From Coriobacteriales bacterium (lineage in GTDB: Bacteria > Actinomycetota > Coriobacteriia > Coriobacteriales > UBA8131): DNA of 44,069 nucleotides. A program made the translations under genes and the position numbers. The notes below the pieces were generated by a model, which was given only the letters and a program-made list of their open reading frames with translations, made no database searches and was not told where the DNA came from. Location: NCBI GenBank assembly GCA_031277035.1, contig JAISLY010000035.1:1-44069 (forward strand), written 5' to 3'. Below are positions 16,238 to 24,080 of the stretch, piece by piece (the stretch's first letter is position 1; the number at the start of each line of letters is the position of its first letter).

Positions 16238-17569
16238 ATGACATCCAAAAAAGCAGACACTGTGGCACGCGCAGCAACTCCCATGCCAAACTCGTCAAAA
16301 AAGGCCATCCCTGCAATCGTTATACTCGCTATCATCACCCTCGTTGGCATCGGTGCCTGGGTCTACCAGCTTGCCAACGGCCTGGCGGTCACGGGCATGA
16401 ACAACGGTACCTCGTGGGGCCTTTACATCACCTGTTTCATGTTCTTTGTGGGACTTTCTGCAGGTGGCCTCATCGTGGCAAGTTCGGCAGCGGTGTTTGG
16501 CGTCAGGCAGTACAAGCAGGTCGCAAAGCCGGCGGTGCTGCTCTCCACGGTATGCATCATCGCTGCCGCTGCCTTTGTGCTCATCGACCTGGGCGGCGTG
16601 CAGCGTGTCTTTAACCTGATACTGCATCCCAACCTCACCTCGCCGCTCATGTGGGACGTTTTGGTCATCGCCATCTACCTCATCATCAACATCGTCTACC
16701 TGGTGCTCATGGGCCGCCGCAGCAACGTGGCGAGCGACCGTGCGCTGGCCATCACCTCACGCCTCGCGTTGCCTGTTGCGATACTCGTGCACTCGGTGAC
16801 TGCCTGGATATTTGGGCTTCAGATTGCCAAGGTCGGTTGGCACAGTGCCATCCTTGCGCCCCTGTTTGTGACCTCGGCGCTTGATTCGGGCCTTGCGCTG
16901 TTGCTCATCGTGTTGGTCGTTCTCAACGCGACCAAGCTTTTCGCGACATCCAAAAAGCTGCTCTCCAGCCTCGCTGGCCTGCTGGCGGTCTGCATTGCCG
17001 TGGATGCCTTCATGGTGGGCTGCGAAATCCTCACGATGGCCTACCCGTCCGCGCCTGAGGAAGCCGCCGTCCTCACATTGCTGTTCACCGGCTCGTCGGC
17101 ACCGCTGTTCTGGGGAGAGATCGTCCTCGGACTCGCCGTTCCCTTCCTCCTGCTGGTGTTCAGCCGGCTGCGCGAGAGCGTAGGGGTAATCGTGGTGGCA
17201 TCGGCGCTCGTGGTTGTTGGGGTGTTCCTCAAGCGCGCATGGCTTCTGCTTACGTCTTTTGTCACATTCAACGTAGCGGGAGCGCCTGGCGTCGCCTACG
17301 GTCGCTCAGGGCTTGACGGGACGGACATCTGGTCACTTATCGGAACCTATGCCCCCACGTGGGTCGAGGTCACCGTCACGCTCGGGGTTATCGCGCTGGC
17401 AGCCCTCATCTACGTTCTGCTCGCGCCGCGCCTGTTTGCCGGTGAGGACGGGCACCTTGAACTTGCATCAGCTGGTGCGCCTGCCTTTGCCACGCCCTTG
17501 GAGCCGGCTTTGCCCTCAGCTGATGCATCAACAGCCGCGGCGCTTGGTACTGCGGCAAAGACCACCTGA
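16238..17569 (+). CDS. NrfD-type membrane anchor of the molybdoenzyme
   Basis: About 443 residues with nine or ten membrane segments, including GMNNGTSWGLYITCFMFFVG, which is characteristic of NrfD-family anchors, and LIDLGGVQRVFNLIL. The last 40 residues form an Ala/Pro-rich hydrophilic tail. It should exchange electrons with the quinone pool and hold the catalytic and ferredoxin subunits at the membrane. It starts 15 bases after the ferredoxin gene with GGGGAGTG upstream. It is only distantly similar to the shorter NrfD-like proteins at 9246 and 40952. Confidence 0.92.
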   Translation: MTSKKADTVARAATPMPNSSKKAIPAIVILAIITLVGIGAWVYQLANGLAVTGMNNGTSWGLYITCFMFFVGLSAGGLIVASSAAVFGVRQYKQVAKPAVLLSTVCIIAAAAFVLIDLGGVQRVFNLILHPNLTSPLMWDVLVIAIYLIINIVYLVLMGRRSNVASDRALAITSRLALPVAILVHSVTAWIFGLQIAKVGWHSAILAPLFVTSALDSGLALLLIVLVVLNATKLFATSKKLLSSLAGLLAVCIAVDAFMVGCEILTMAYPSAPEEAAVLTLLFTGSSAPLFWGEIVLGLAVPFLLLVFSRLRESVGVIVVASALVVVGVFLKRAWLLLTSFVTFNVAGAPGVAYGRSGLDGTDIWSLIGTYAPTWVEVTVTLGVIALAALIYVLLAPRLFAGEDGHLELASAGAPAFATPLEPALPSADASTAAALGTAAKTT

Positions 17570-17598
17570 CACGAAGCGACGGACGGGAGGGCAGCATC

Positions 17599-18435
17599 AT
17601 GAGCACAGGAATCGCGGACGCAGAGACCGTGGCTGCGGGCACCGTGGCTGCGGGCACCGCGAGCACACGCATCACGGACGCGAGCAGACAGGATATCTGG
17701 AAACTGAGAAGCGAACTCTACGCCTTCTTTGGCAACAGTCTGCTGCAAGTCATGACCACGCGCACCGCCCTGACCCTTGATGTCGCCTTTTGGGAGGGCT
17801 TTCCACTTGAACAGACAAACGGGCACATAAAGGCCGGACTTGCCGGGCTTGCTTCCTGCACGCAAGAGCTTTCTGCGCTCGACCGCGACAAGGCGGTCGA
17901 GCGCGTGGGCGTCGAGTACACGCGGCTTTTCATCGGCCCCGGCAAACCGGCGGCACCACCGTGGGAATCCCTGTATCACGAAGGCGGGACGGTGCTCTTT
18001 GGGCAACCCACCTCCGACATGAGGAAGCTCTTTGCCGCGCAAGGTCTCAAGGCCAGTACCGACAGCCATCAGTTTGAGGATCATCTGGGCTTTGAGCTGC
18101 TCTATCTGGGAGTGACCGGCGCGCGTTTTGTCGAACAGGGGCCCTCTGCTGAGCTGATGGAGCAGCAGGCTGATTTTATCCGCGAACATCCGCTCTCGTT
18201 TATCGAATCGCTTTGGGGAAAGGCGAACACAGCCGTTGGCGGAGCCTCCACGTCCTCGTCTGATGTCTTGTCTACATCTGTCCCGACCCCTGTCTTGTTC
18301 GCCGCTCCGCCCCCTGCCAAACCCCTCGCCGCGCCGCCCGCTACAACTGCCCTCCCCGGCTACTACCCCGCCCTCATCGAACTCATCTGGGGATTTTTAC
18401 TCTGGGACCTTGACCTGCTGGAAGACTGCGATTAA
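17599..18435 (+). CDS. TorD/DmsD-family molybdoenzyme chaperone
   Basis: About 278 residues, all-helical. The segment VEYTRLFIGPGKPAAPPWESLY is the family signature, followed by the conserved DHLGFELLYL helix region. TorD-type chaperones bind the Tat signal of their cognate molybdoenzyme and assist cofactor loading before export. Placement as the last gene of the operon fits this. An Ala/Thr-rich N-terminus and a Pro/Ala-rich insert near residues 215-255 lengthen it relative to the usual 200 or so residues. It converges with the PadR gene 63 bases away. Confidence 0.92.
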   Translation: MSTGIADAETVAAGTVAAGTASTRITDASRQDIWKLRSELYAFFGNSLLQVMTTRTALTLDVAFWEGFPLEQTNGHIKAGLAGLASCTQELSALDRDKAVERVGVEYTRLFIGPGKPAAPPWESLYHEGGTVLFGQPTSDMRKLFAAQGLKASTDSHQFEDHLGFELLYLGVTGARFVEQGPSAELMEQQADFIREHPLSFIESLWGKANTAVGGASTSSSDVLSTSVPTPVLFAAPPPAKPLAAPPATTALPGYYPALIELIWGFLLWDLDLLEDCD

Positions 18436-18498
18436 TTCGGGAAAGCGCTTGGTGAGGTTCGTACGCTCACATCCTCGCGTGCGCTGTACAATACTTCC

Positions 18499-18930
18499 CT
18501 ATCCGCCGCAGACCGGTACCTCGGGGGTCTCAATCCCCAGGGCCTGAGCGGCCTCCTCACGCAGCTCGCCTATGGTAGCTGCATAACAGGCCAGCGAGTC
18601 AATCCAGCGGCGCAGCGTGTCGCGGCCCTCGGTCGTGAGCGAAAAGGCGCGTTTGGCCGGCCCGGCTCGTGGGGTCTCCCACTGAGAGGTGACCAGGCCG
18701 TTTTCCTCCATCTGCTTCAGAGTGCGATAGACGCCGGTCGCGTCGGGTTTGGTTCCGCCGAACATCGGCGATGCCGCAGCCCGCTGCACAATGACATAAC
18801 CGTGCAGCGGCTCGTCAGAAGCTGCCAGGATGGTCAGTATCGTCGGCTGCGACAGGCGGCTCAGGGTCCTGCCGAGTGCGGCGCAGGGTTTCAGGTCGCC
18901 GTCAGCCTTGGGATTACAGATAGCCCACAT
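18499..18930 (-). CDS. PadR-family transcriptional regulator
   Basis: About 143 residues. The winged helix is seen in PTILTILAASDEPLHGYVIVQRA, in GVYRTLKQMEENGLVTSQWE and in RAFSLTTEGRDTLRRWIDSL. The C-terminal helix (LACYAATIGELREEAAQAL) serves dimer formation. GAGGGAC precedes the ATG at 18930. It is convergent with the chaperone gene and divergent from the purine nucleoside phosphorylase gene, so either neighbour could be regulated. PadR repressors usually respond to phenolic or other hydrophobic ligands. Confidence 0.9.
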   Translation of the reverse strand: MWAICNPKADGDLKPCAALGRTLSRLSQPTILTILAASDEPLHGYVIVQRAAASPMFGGTKPDATGVYRTLKQMEENGLVTSQWETPRAGPAKRAFSLTTEGRDTLRRWIDSLACYAATIGELREEAAQALGIETPEVPVCGG

Positions 18931-19006
18931 GGTGTCCCTCTCAAACGGTCTACAGAGTGCGTCTTACCGGCAGCGCTCCTGGGCCAGAATACTTCCCGCC
19001 AGACAG

Positions 19007-19030
19007 AGCGCTTCTTGCAAGCGCTATAAT
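19007..19030 (+). promoter_or_regulatory. Palindrome abutting the -10 box of the nucleoside phosphorylase gene
   Basis: AGCGCTT at 19007-19013 is complementary to AAGCGCT at 19019-19025 with a 5-base centre. It runs directly into TATAAT at 19025-19030. A repressor bound here would cover the promoter. A second TATAAT at 19062-19067 is too close to the ATG at 19078 to be likely. No good -35 is visible (AGACAG). Confidence 0.55.
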
Positions 19031-19077
19031 AGATGCGTGTTCATCCTATCAGACTGACGCATATAATTGGAGTGTCC

Positions 19078-19893
19078 ATGCCCCTTGCAGATCGTATCGA
19101 TCAGGCGATTGCCCACATCCGACCCTCTCTTTCAGAACAGCCCGACATCGCCCTCATTCTCGGCTCTGGCCTTGGCGGCCTCGCCGAGCGTCTCAACATT
19201 GAGACGAGCTTCGAGTACGCAGATATTCCACACTTCAAGGCCAGCGGAGCGCCCGGGCACACGGGCCGCCTGCTCTTTGGCACCCTGGCCGGGCGAAAAC
19301 TTGTCTGCATGCAGGGGCGCCTGCACAACTATGAGGGGCACACCCCTGACGAGATTGTGTTCCCCCTGCAGGTGATGTACGCCCTCGGGGCCCGAACGCT
19401 TATTGTTACCAACGCGGCGGGCGGCGTGAACCTCGGCTATGCGGTTGGCGATATCATGCTCATAAGCGACCACATCAACTTTTTTGGGGCAAACCCGCTG
19501 ACCATAGGCTCCGAGCAGGGTCTGGGCAACTTTGTGGACATGAGCTACACCTACACGCCCGCCCTGCGCACGGAGGCGCATCGCGCGGCAGAAGCGCTCG
19601 GACTCACGCTGCGCGAGGGTGTCTACCTTGGCCTGCGTGGGCCCAACTTTGAGACTCCTGCGGAGATACGCGCCTTTCGCACCTGGGGGGCAGACGCTGT
19701 GGGTATGTCGACGGTCTTTGAGGTTCTTGCCGCCGCACAACGAGGGATGCGGGTACTTGGCCTGTCGCTGATCACAAACATGGCCGCAGGCATTTTAGAT
19801 GAGCCGCTTTCGGGCGAAGATGTCATCAGGACCTCAAAAATCGCAGCCCGGGACATGGAATCCCTCATAATCGGATTACTGCCAAACTTATAA
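19078..19893 (+). CDS. punA: Purine nucleoside phosphorylase, trimeric class
   Basis: About 271 residues. It cleaves purine (deoxy)nucleosides with phosphate to base and (deoxy)ribose 1-phosphate in salvage. Motifs: ALILGSGLGGLAE for phosphate binding, GRLHNYEGHTPDEI, VTNAAGGVN, LRGPNFETPAEIR and DAVGMSTVFEVLAA, then NMAAGI in the base site. Length fits the trimeric (PunA/human-type) class. The start is the ATG at 19078 preceded by TTGGAG; an upstream in-frame ATG at 19033 lies only three bases after a -10 box and is not usable. It is convergent with oppF, with only 27 bases between. Confidence 0.95.
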   Translation: MPLADRIDQAIAHIRPSLSEQPDIALILGSGLGGLAERLNIETSFEYADIPHFKASGAPGHTGRLLFGTLAGRKLVCMQGRLHNYEGHTPDEIVFPLQVMYALGARTLIVTNAAGGVNLGYAVGDIMLISDHINFFGANPLTIGSEQGLGNFVDMSYTYTPALRTEAHRAAEALGLTLREGVYLGLRGPNFETPAEIRAFRTWGADAVGMSTVFEVLAAAQRGMRVLGLSLITNMAAGILDEPLSGEDVIRTSKIAARDMESLIIGLLPNL

Positions 19894-19920
19894 GATTTCC
19901 TGAATTGCTCTCTTCCTGTG

Positions 19921-20910
19921 TCACAGGCCGTATGGTTTGGCGAGAAGGCAGGCGCAGAAATGGCCGGGGGCAACCTCTTGCAGCTCGGGCACCTGCGCGG
20001 CACAGATGGCCTGCACCTTTGGGCAGCGGGTACGAAAGCGACAGCCCGAAGGCGGGTCTATCGGCGAGGGCGGATCGCCGGGCAGCAACTGGCGATGACG
20101 GCTTTTCTGCTCCTTTGGATCGGGCACGGGAATAGCCGAGAGCAGTGAGCGCGAATAGGGGTGCTGCGGATTACCGTAAAGCGCCTGTACCGAGCCAATC
20201 TCGACGATGACCCCCAGGTACATGACCGCAACCCTATCGGAGATATGCTGGACGACGCCAAGATCGTGGGCGATGAACAGATAGGTCAAGCCAAAGTCAT
20301 CCTGCAGATTCTTGAGCAGATTGAGCACCTGGGCCTGAATCGAGACATCCAGAGCCGAGACCGGCTCGTCGCAGATAATCAGCTTGGGCCTGAGCGCGAG
20401 TGCCCGGGCGATGCCGATACGCTGTCGCTGACCTCCTGAAAACTCGTGCGGATAACGATTGATGTGCTCAGGATTGAGTCCGACCGTCTCCAGCAATTCC
20501 TTCGCCGCAGCAATCTGCTCTCCCCTGGTGCCTATCCGGTGAATAATCAGAGGCTCGCAGACAATCTCTCCGATGGTCATACGCGGATTGAGCGAGGCCT
20601 GTGGGTCCTGAAAAACGATCTGCACTTCCTTGCGAAAGTGCTTGAGCGCCCTGCCACGCAGCCGGGCAACATCCTGTCCGTTCATCAGAATGGTACCGGA
20701 GGTCGGGTTGATGAGGCGGATAATACAACGCCCGGTCGTGGATTTGCCCGAACCACTCTCCCCCACCAAGCCGAGCGTCTCACCGCGGGCTATCTCAAAA
20801 GAGACGTCCTTAACGGCGCTGACCTTCGCACCGAAGCGTCCGGAAAACAGGCCGTTGCCCGCCAGGAAATCCTTGTTCAGGTGGTCGACTTTGAGGAGAA
20901 GGTCAGCCAT
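19921..20910 (-). CDS. oppF: Oligopeptide ABC transporter ATP-binding protein OppF
   Basis: About 329 residues. Walker [14 protein letters not shown] loop QDPQASLNPRM, signature EFSGGQRQRIGIARAL, Walker B LIICDEPVSALDVS and H loop IAHDLGVVQHIS are intact. The C-terminal oligopeptide-binding extension (GNPQHPYSRSLLSA, then a Cys-containing CRFRTRCPKV...C region) is typical of OppD/OppF and may hold a [4Fe-4S]-like Cys cluster. It powers peptide uptake with OppD. The start ATG at 20910 lies inside the 3' end of oppD, overlapping by 8 bases, with GGGAGGG upstream that is itself part of the tandem repeat in oppD. Confidence 0.95.
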   Translation of the reverse strand: MADLLLKVDHLNKDFLAGNGLFSGRFGAKVSAVKDVSFEIARGETLGLVGESGSGKSTTGRCIIRLINPTSGTILMNGQDVARLRGRALKHFRKEVQIVFQDPQASLNPRMTIGEIVCEPLIIHRIGTRGEQIAAAKELLETVGLNPEHINRYPHEFSGGQRQRIGIARALALRPKLIICDEPVSALDVSIQAQVLNLLKNLQDDFGLTYLFIAHDLGVVQHISDRVAVMYLGVIVEIGSVQALYGNPQHPYSRSLLSAIPVPDPKEQKSRHRQLLPGDPPSPIDPPSGCRFRTRCPKVQAICAAQVPELQEVAPGHFCACLLAKPYGL

Positions 20911-22009
20911 CGTGCCCTCCCGCACCCTCGGCGGCGGCCTCTTCCGCCCGCCCTCCCGCACCCTCGGCGGCGGCCTCTTCCGCCCGCTGCCCATCGTAAA
21001 TGGGAGCGTTTTGCAAAAAGTCCAACGAGTCGGAGAAGAAGCAGGCCGAAGCATGAATGCCTTCGACTGCGACCATTGCGGGGTCCTCGCGGCTACAACG
21101 CTCGGCGACATACGGACAGCGCGGCGCGAAGGCACAGCCCTCGGGCAGGTCGATGAGGCTTGGCGGGTTGCCCATGATCGGAGTCAGGGGCTGGTCATCG
21201 TCTAAGGTACGCTTGGGTATGGAGCGCATGAGGCCCCAGGTGTACGGGTGGAGCGGGTTGTAGAAAATCTGATCCGTTGTGCCGTACTCCACGGGCTTTC
21301 CGGCGTACATGACCATGATATAGTCGGCCATGTCGGCCACGACCCCAAGATCGTGGGTAATCATGATGATGGCCGTGCCATGCAGGCGCTGCATCTCCTG
21401 CATCAGCTCGAGTATCTGCGCCTGAATGGTAACATCAAGCGCCGTTGTCGGCTCATCGGCAATCAGTATCTCGGGATCACAGGCAAGGGCCATGGCAATC
21501 ATCGCGCGTTGGCGCATGCCACCGGAGAACTGATGGGGATAATCGCGCGCACGCTGGGCCGCGTTGGGAATGCCCACCATGTCCAAAAGTTCAACGGCGC
21601 GGTGAAACGCCTGCTTCTTGCGGTAGCCCTTGTGTAAAACCAGGCCCTCCCCCACCTGCTTGCCCACGCGCTGAACAGGATTCAGCGAGGAGAGCGGGTC
21701 CTGAAAAATCATCGCGATGTGATTGCCGCGCAAATCCCGAAGCTGCTTGTTCGTCATCTCCAACATGGACTGTCCCTTAAAGCGCACGTCGCCGCCGTGA
21801 ATCTTTCCGGGAGGCATGGGCGTAAGGCCCATGATGGTCATGACGGTCACCGACTTACCCGAACCCGACTCGCCAACCACGCCAAGGGTCTCACCGGCTT
21901 CAAGCGTGTAGCTTACGCCATCAACCGCCTTTACCACGCCATCCTGCGTGTGGAAATACATCTTCAGGTCGCGAACCTCCAAAAGAGGGGCATCGTGAGA
22001 AGCGCTCAT
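20903..22009 (-). CDS. oppD: Oligopeptide ABC transporter ATP-binding protein OppD
   Basis: About 368 residues. Walker [24 protein letters not shown], signature [16 protein letters not shown], Walker [15 protein letters not shown] and H loop [12 protein letters not shown] are complete. The C-terminal extension has [11 protein letters not shown] and Cys-rich [14 protein letters not shown]. After it comes an unusual duplicated tail [12 protein letters not shown]. The start overlaps the oppC stop by one base (TGATG). It works as the partner ATPase of OppF. Confidence 0.95.
   Translation of the reverse strand: MSASHDAPLLEVRDLKMYFHTQDGVVKAVDGVSYTLEAGETLGVVGESGSGKSVTVMTIMGLTPMPPGKIHGGDVRFKGQSMLEMTNKQLRDLRGNHIAMIFQDPLSSLNPVQRVGKQVGEGLVLHKGYRKKQAFHRAVELLDMVGIPNAAQRARDYPHQFSGGMRQRAMIAMALACDPEILIADEPTTALDVTIQAQILELMQEMQRLHGTAIIMITHDLGVVADMADYIMVMYAGKPVEYGTTDQIFYNPLHPYTWGLMRSIPKRTLDDDQPLTPIMGNPPSLIDLPEGCAFAPRCPYVAERCSREDPAMVAVEGIHASACFFSDSLDFLQNAPIYDGQRAEEAAAEGAGGRAEEAAAEGAGGHDG
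20914..20985. repeat. 36-base tandem duplication at the oppD 3' end
   Basis: Two perfect or near perfect 36-base units (20914-20949 and 20950-20985) encode [12 protein letters not shown] twice at the C-terminus of OppD. The first unit also carries the ribosome site of oppF. Confidence 0.85.
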
Positions 22010-22953
22010 CAGTCCGTCACCTTCACGTCCAGCGCGTCGCGCAGCCCGTCTCCCATCAGCGTGAAGGAGAGCACGGTGAGCAGACAGGCGGCACCGGGGA
22101 AGAAGGCCATCCAGGGGGCGGTGGCGATAACTGCCTGCCCATCGGAAATCATCATGCCCCAGGAAGGCGTCGGCGGCTGAACACCCAGACCGAGGAAGGA
22201 AAGCGCCGCCTCGGAGAGAATGGCAGATCCAATGGCCATCGTGGCATAGACGACGACCGAGGCGATGGAGTTTGGCAGCACGTGGCGCACGATGATGCGC
22301 AGGTTACTCGCGCCAAGCGCCCGAGCTGCGGAGATGTAATCGTTTTCCTTGACCGAAAGGATTGTTGAGCGCAGCACGCGGGCAATGGACGTCCAGGCCA
22401 GAATACCGATGGCTAAGATGACGTTCATCAGGCTCGGCCCGAGCACCGCCAGCAGAGCGATGGCAAACAGGGTGTAGGGAAAGGCCATGAAGATGTCGGT
22501 GACGCGCATGATGATGGCGTCGACCAGTCCACCAAAATAGCCGGCCAGAGCGCCCATAATCAAGCCGACAATCAACGCAAAGCCTGTGGCGCAGATACCC
22601 ACCAGCAAAGAAACGCGTGCGCCGTATATCGTGCGTGAGAGAATGTCGCGTCCCACGCGGTCGGTTCCAAAGGGGTGTTCAAGAGAAGGCGGCTGCCAGG
22701 AGATTGCGGCAACATTGCCCGTATCGATAAAGGTCGGGTCGCCAAAGTTCTGCGGAACCCATAAATCGGCAGAAAGCGCAATCAGCACCATGACGATAAT
22801 CCAGGCAAAGCCGATAATCGCAAGCTTGTTCTTCGACAGACGCTTGAGCGCGTCGCCCCAAAGCGTCCGCGTCTTGCCGGCGTTGGCGGCACGGGCGGCA
22901 GCATCCGCAGCCTTCTCAATACGCTCAGCGCGCTTCTTCGCCCACGGCAGCAT
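22009..22953 (-). CDS. oppC: Oligopeptide ABC transporter permease OppC
   Basis: About 314 residues. A basic Ala-rich N-terminus is followed by a first membrane segment (KLAIIGFAWIIVMVLIALSA), a large outer loop with HPFGTDRVGRDILSR, which is typical of OppC/DppC, and five further segments. The cytoplasmic EAA loop is seen in ARALGASNLRIIVRHVLPN. It forms the channel with OppB. It begins 27 bases after oppB. Confidence 0.95.
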   Translation of the reverse strand: MLPWAKKRAERIEKAADAAARAANAGKTRTLWGDALKRLSKNKLAIIGFAWIIVMVLIALSADLWVPQNFGDPTFIDTGNVAAISWQPPSLEHPFGTDRVGRDILSRTIYGARVSLLVGICATGFALIVGLIMGALAGYFGGLVDAIIMRVTDIFMAFPYTLFAIALLAVLGPSLMNVILAIGILAWTSIARVLRSTILSVKENDYISAARALGASNLRIIVRHVLPNSIASVVVYATMAIGSAILSEAALSFLGLGVQPPTPSWGMMISDGQAVIATAPWMAFFPGAACLLTVLSFTLMGDGLRDALDVKVTD

Positions 22954-22980
22954 GGCTCAGTCCACTTCCGCATTCATACG

Positions 22981-23961
22981 CTAGTCCGTCCTCTTACTGT
23001 AGCGGATTCGAGGGTCAAGCAGCGCATAGCTGATGTCCACCAGAAGGTTTATGACCATGACGATGACAACGATAAGAATCACGCCGCCCAGCACAATGGG
23101 CCAATCCCGCTGTGTGATGGCCAGGTATATCTCGCGGCCGATGCCCGGCCAACTGAAGACCGTCTCGGTGAGAATTGCCCCTCCGAGCATGGTCGAGAAG
23201 TCTATGCCGATAAAGGTGACAACGGGAATCATCGCGTTTTTCAGCGCGTGCTTGACGATGACCGCGCCCTTGGAGAGGCCCTTGGCAAAGGCCGTACGGA
23301 TGTAATCGGCGTTCATCACCTCAAGAAGCTGCGAACGCATGATGCGTGCCGTGTACGCCAGCGACACCGCCGCCAGCGTGACCGCGGGAAGGATGTAGTG
23401 CAGGAAGGTGGGATAGTTGCTCACCGGGCCACCCGCGCCGGAGATGGGCAGCGAGAGCGCCCCGCCCGTCCAATCCTTGATTGCGATGCCGAAAAATATC
23501 TGCAACATCAGGCCAAACCAGAAGACCGGCATGCTCACAAGGACGGAGGTCGCCAAAGTCGTCAGTATATCGAGAAACGAATAGCGTTTAATCGCCGAGA
23601 TGATGCCGGCGGCAAGCCCGATGACAATCTCAACGGCAATGGCGCAAAGCGCAAGACGCACGGTGTAGGGAAACTTGTCCACAAAGATGTCGAGCACGGG
23701 GCGGTTCTTCTGATAGGAAGAGCCAAGATCGCCGTGGAGCAGGTCGTTCATGTAATAGAGGTACTGCTCGGGAAGAGGTCTGTCCAGATGATTGTTCTCG
23801 ATAATCTGCTCAAGAACCGCCTGGGAGGGTTGGCGACCCTCGCCGATGATCATCCGCACCGGATCGCCGGGGACGATGGCCTTCAGAGCGAAGAGCAACA
23901 GCGTCACCCCGATAAAGACCGGGATGAATTGCAGGACGCGTCGGATGATATAGGTACCCAT
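22981..23961 (-). CDS. oppB: Oligopeptide ABC transporter permease OppB
   Basis: About 326 residues with six membrane segments. Typical OppB/DppB features are the N-terminal YIIRRVLQFIPVFIGVTLLL, IVPGDPVRMIIG, and the EAA loop in RTAFAKGLSKGAVIVKHALKN. The ATG at 23961 has only a weak ribosome site. It follows oppA after 119 bases holding a stem-loop, an arrangement that usually leaves more binding protein than permease. Confidence 0.95.
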   Translation of the reverse strand: MGTYIIRRVLQFIPVFIGVTLLLFALKAIVPGDPVRMIIGEGRQPSQAVLEQIIENNHLDRPLPEQYLYYMNDLLHGDLGSSYQKNRPVLDIFVDKFPYTVRLALCAIAVEIVIGLAAGIISAIKRYSFLDILTTLATSVLVSMPVFWFGLMLQIFFGIAIKDWTGGALSLPISGAGGPVSNYPTFLHYILPAVTLAAVSLAYTARIMRSQLLEVMNADYIRTAFAKGLSKGAVIVKHALKNAMIPVVTFIGIDFSTMLGGAILTETVFSWPGIGREIYLAITQRDWPIVLGGVILIVVIVMVINLLVDISYALLDPRIRYSKRTD

Positions 23962-24032
23962 GGGTAATCGGCTCTCAGCCTGCCTCGTCCAAATCGTTTA
24001 CCTGCCTGCTTGTCAATCGTTTTACACAGGAA

Positions 24033-24070
24033 GAAGATGAGGAGCACCCGAGAGGATACCCCTCATCTTC
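24033..24070 (-). terminator. Stem-loop between oppA and oppB
   Basis: GAAGATGAGG at 24033-24042 is complementary to CCTCATCTTC at 24061-24070, a 10-base stem with an 18-base loop, starting 10 bases after the oppA stop. No T-run follows on the minus strand, so it is more likely a leaky terminator or an mRNA-stabilising element than a full stop. Confidence 0.6.
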
Positions 24071-24080
24071 TCGGTCGCGC

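Noticed and set aside
19033-19077. Upstream ATG of the nucleoside phosphorylase as a start
   Set aside because: It lies three bases after a -10 box, so it would precede the transcript start; the ATG at 19078 has a ribosome site and fits the family.
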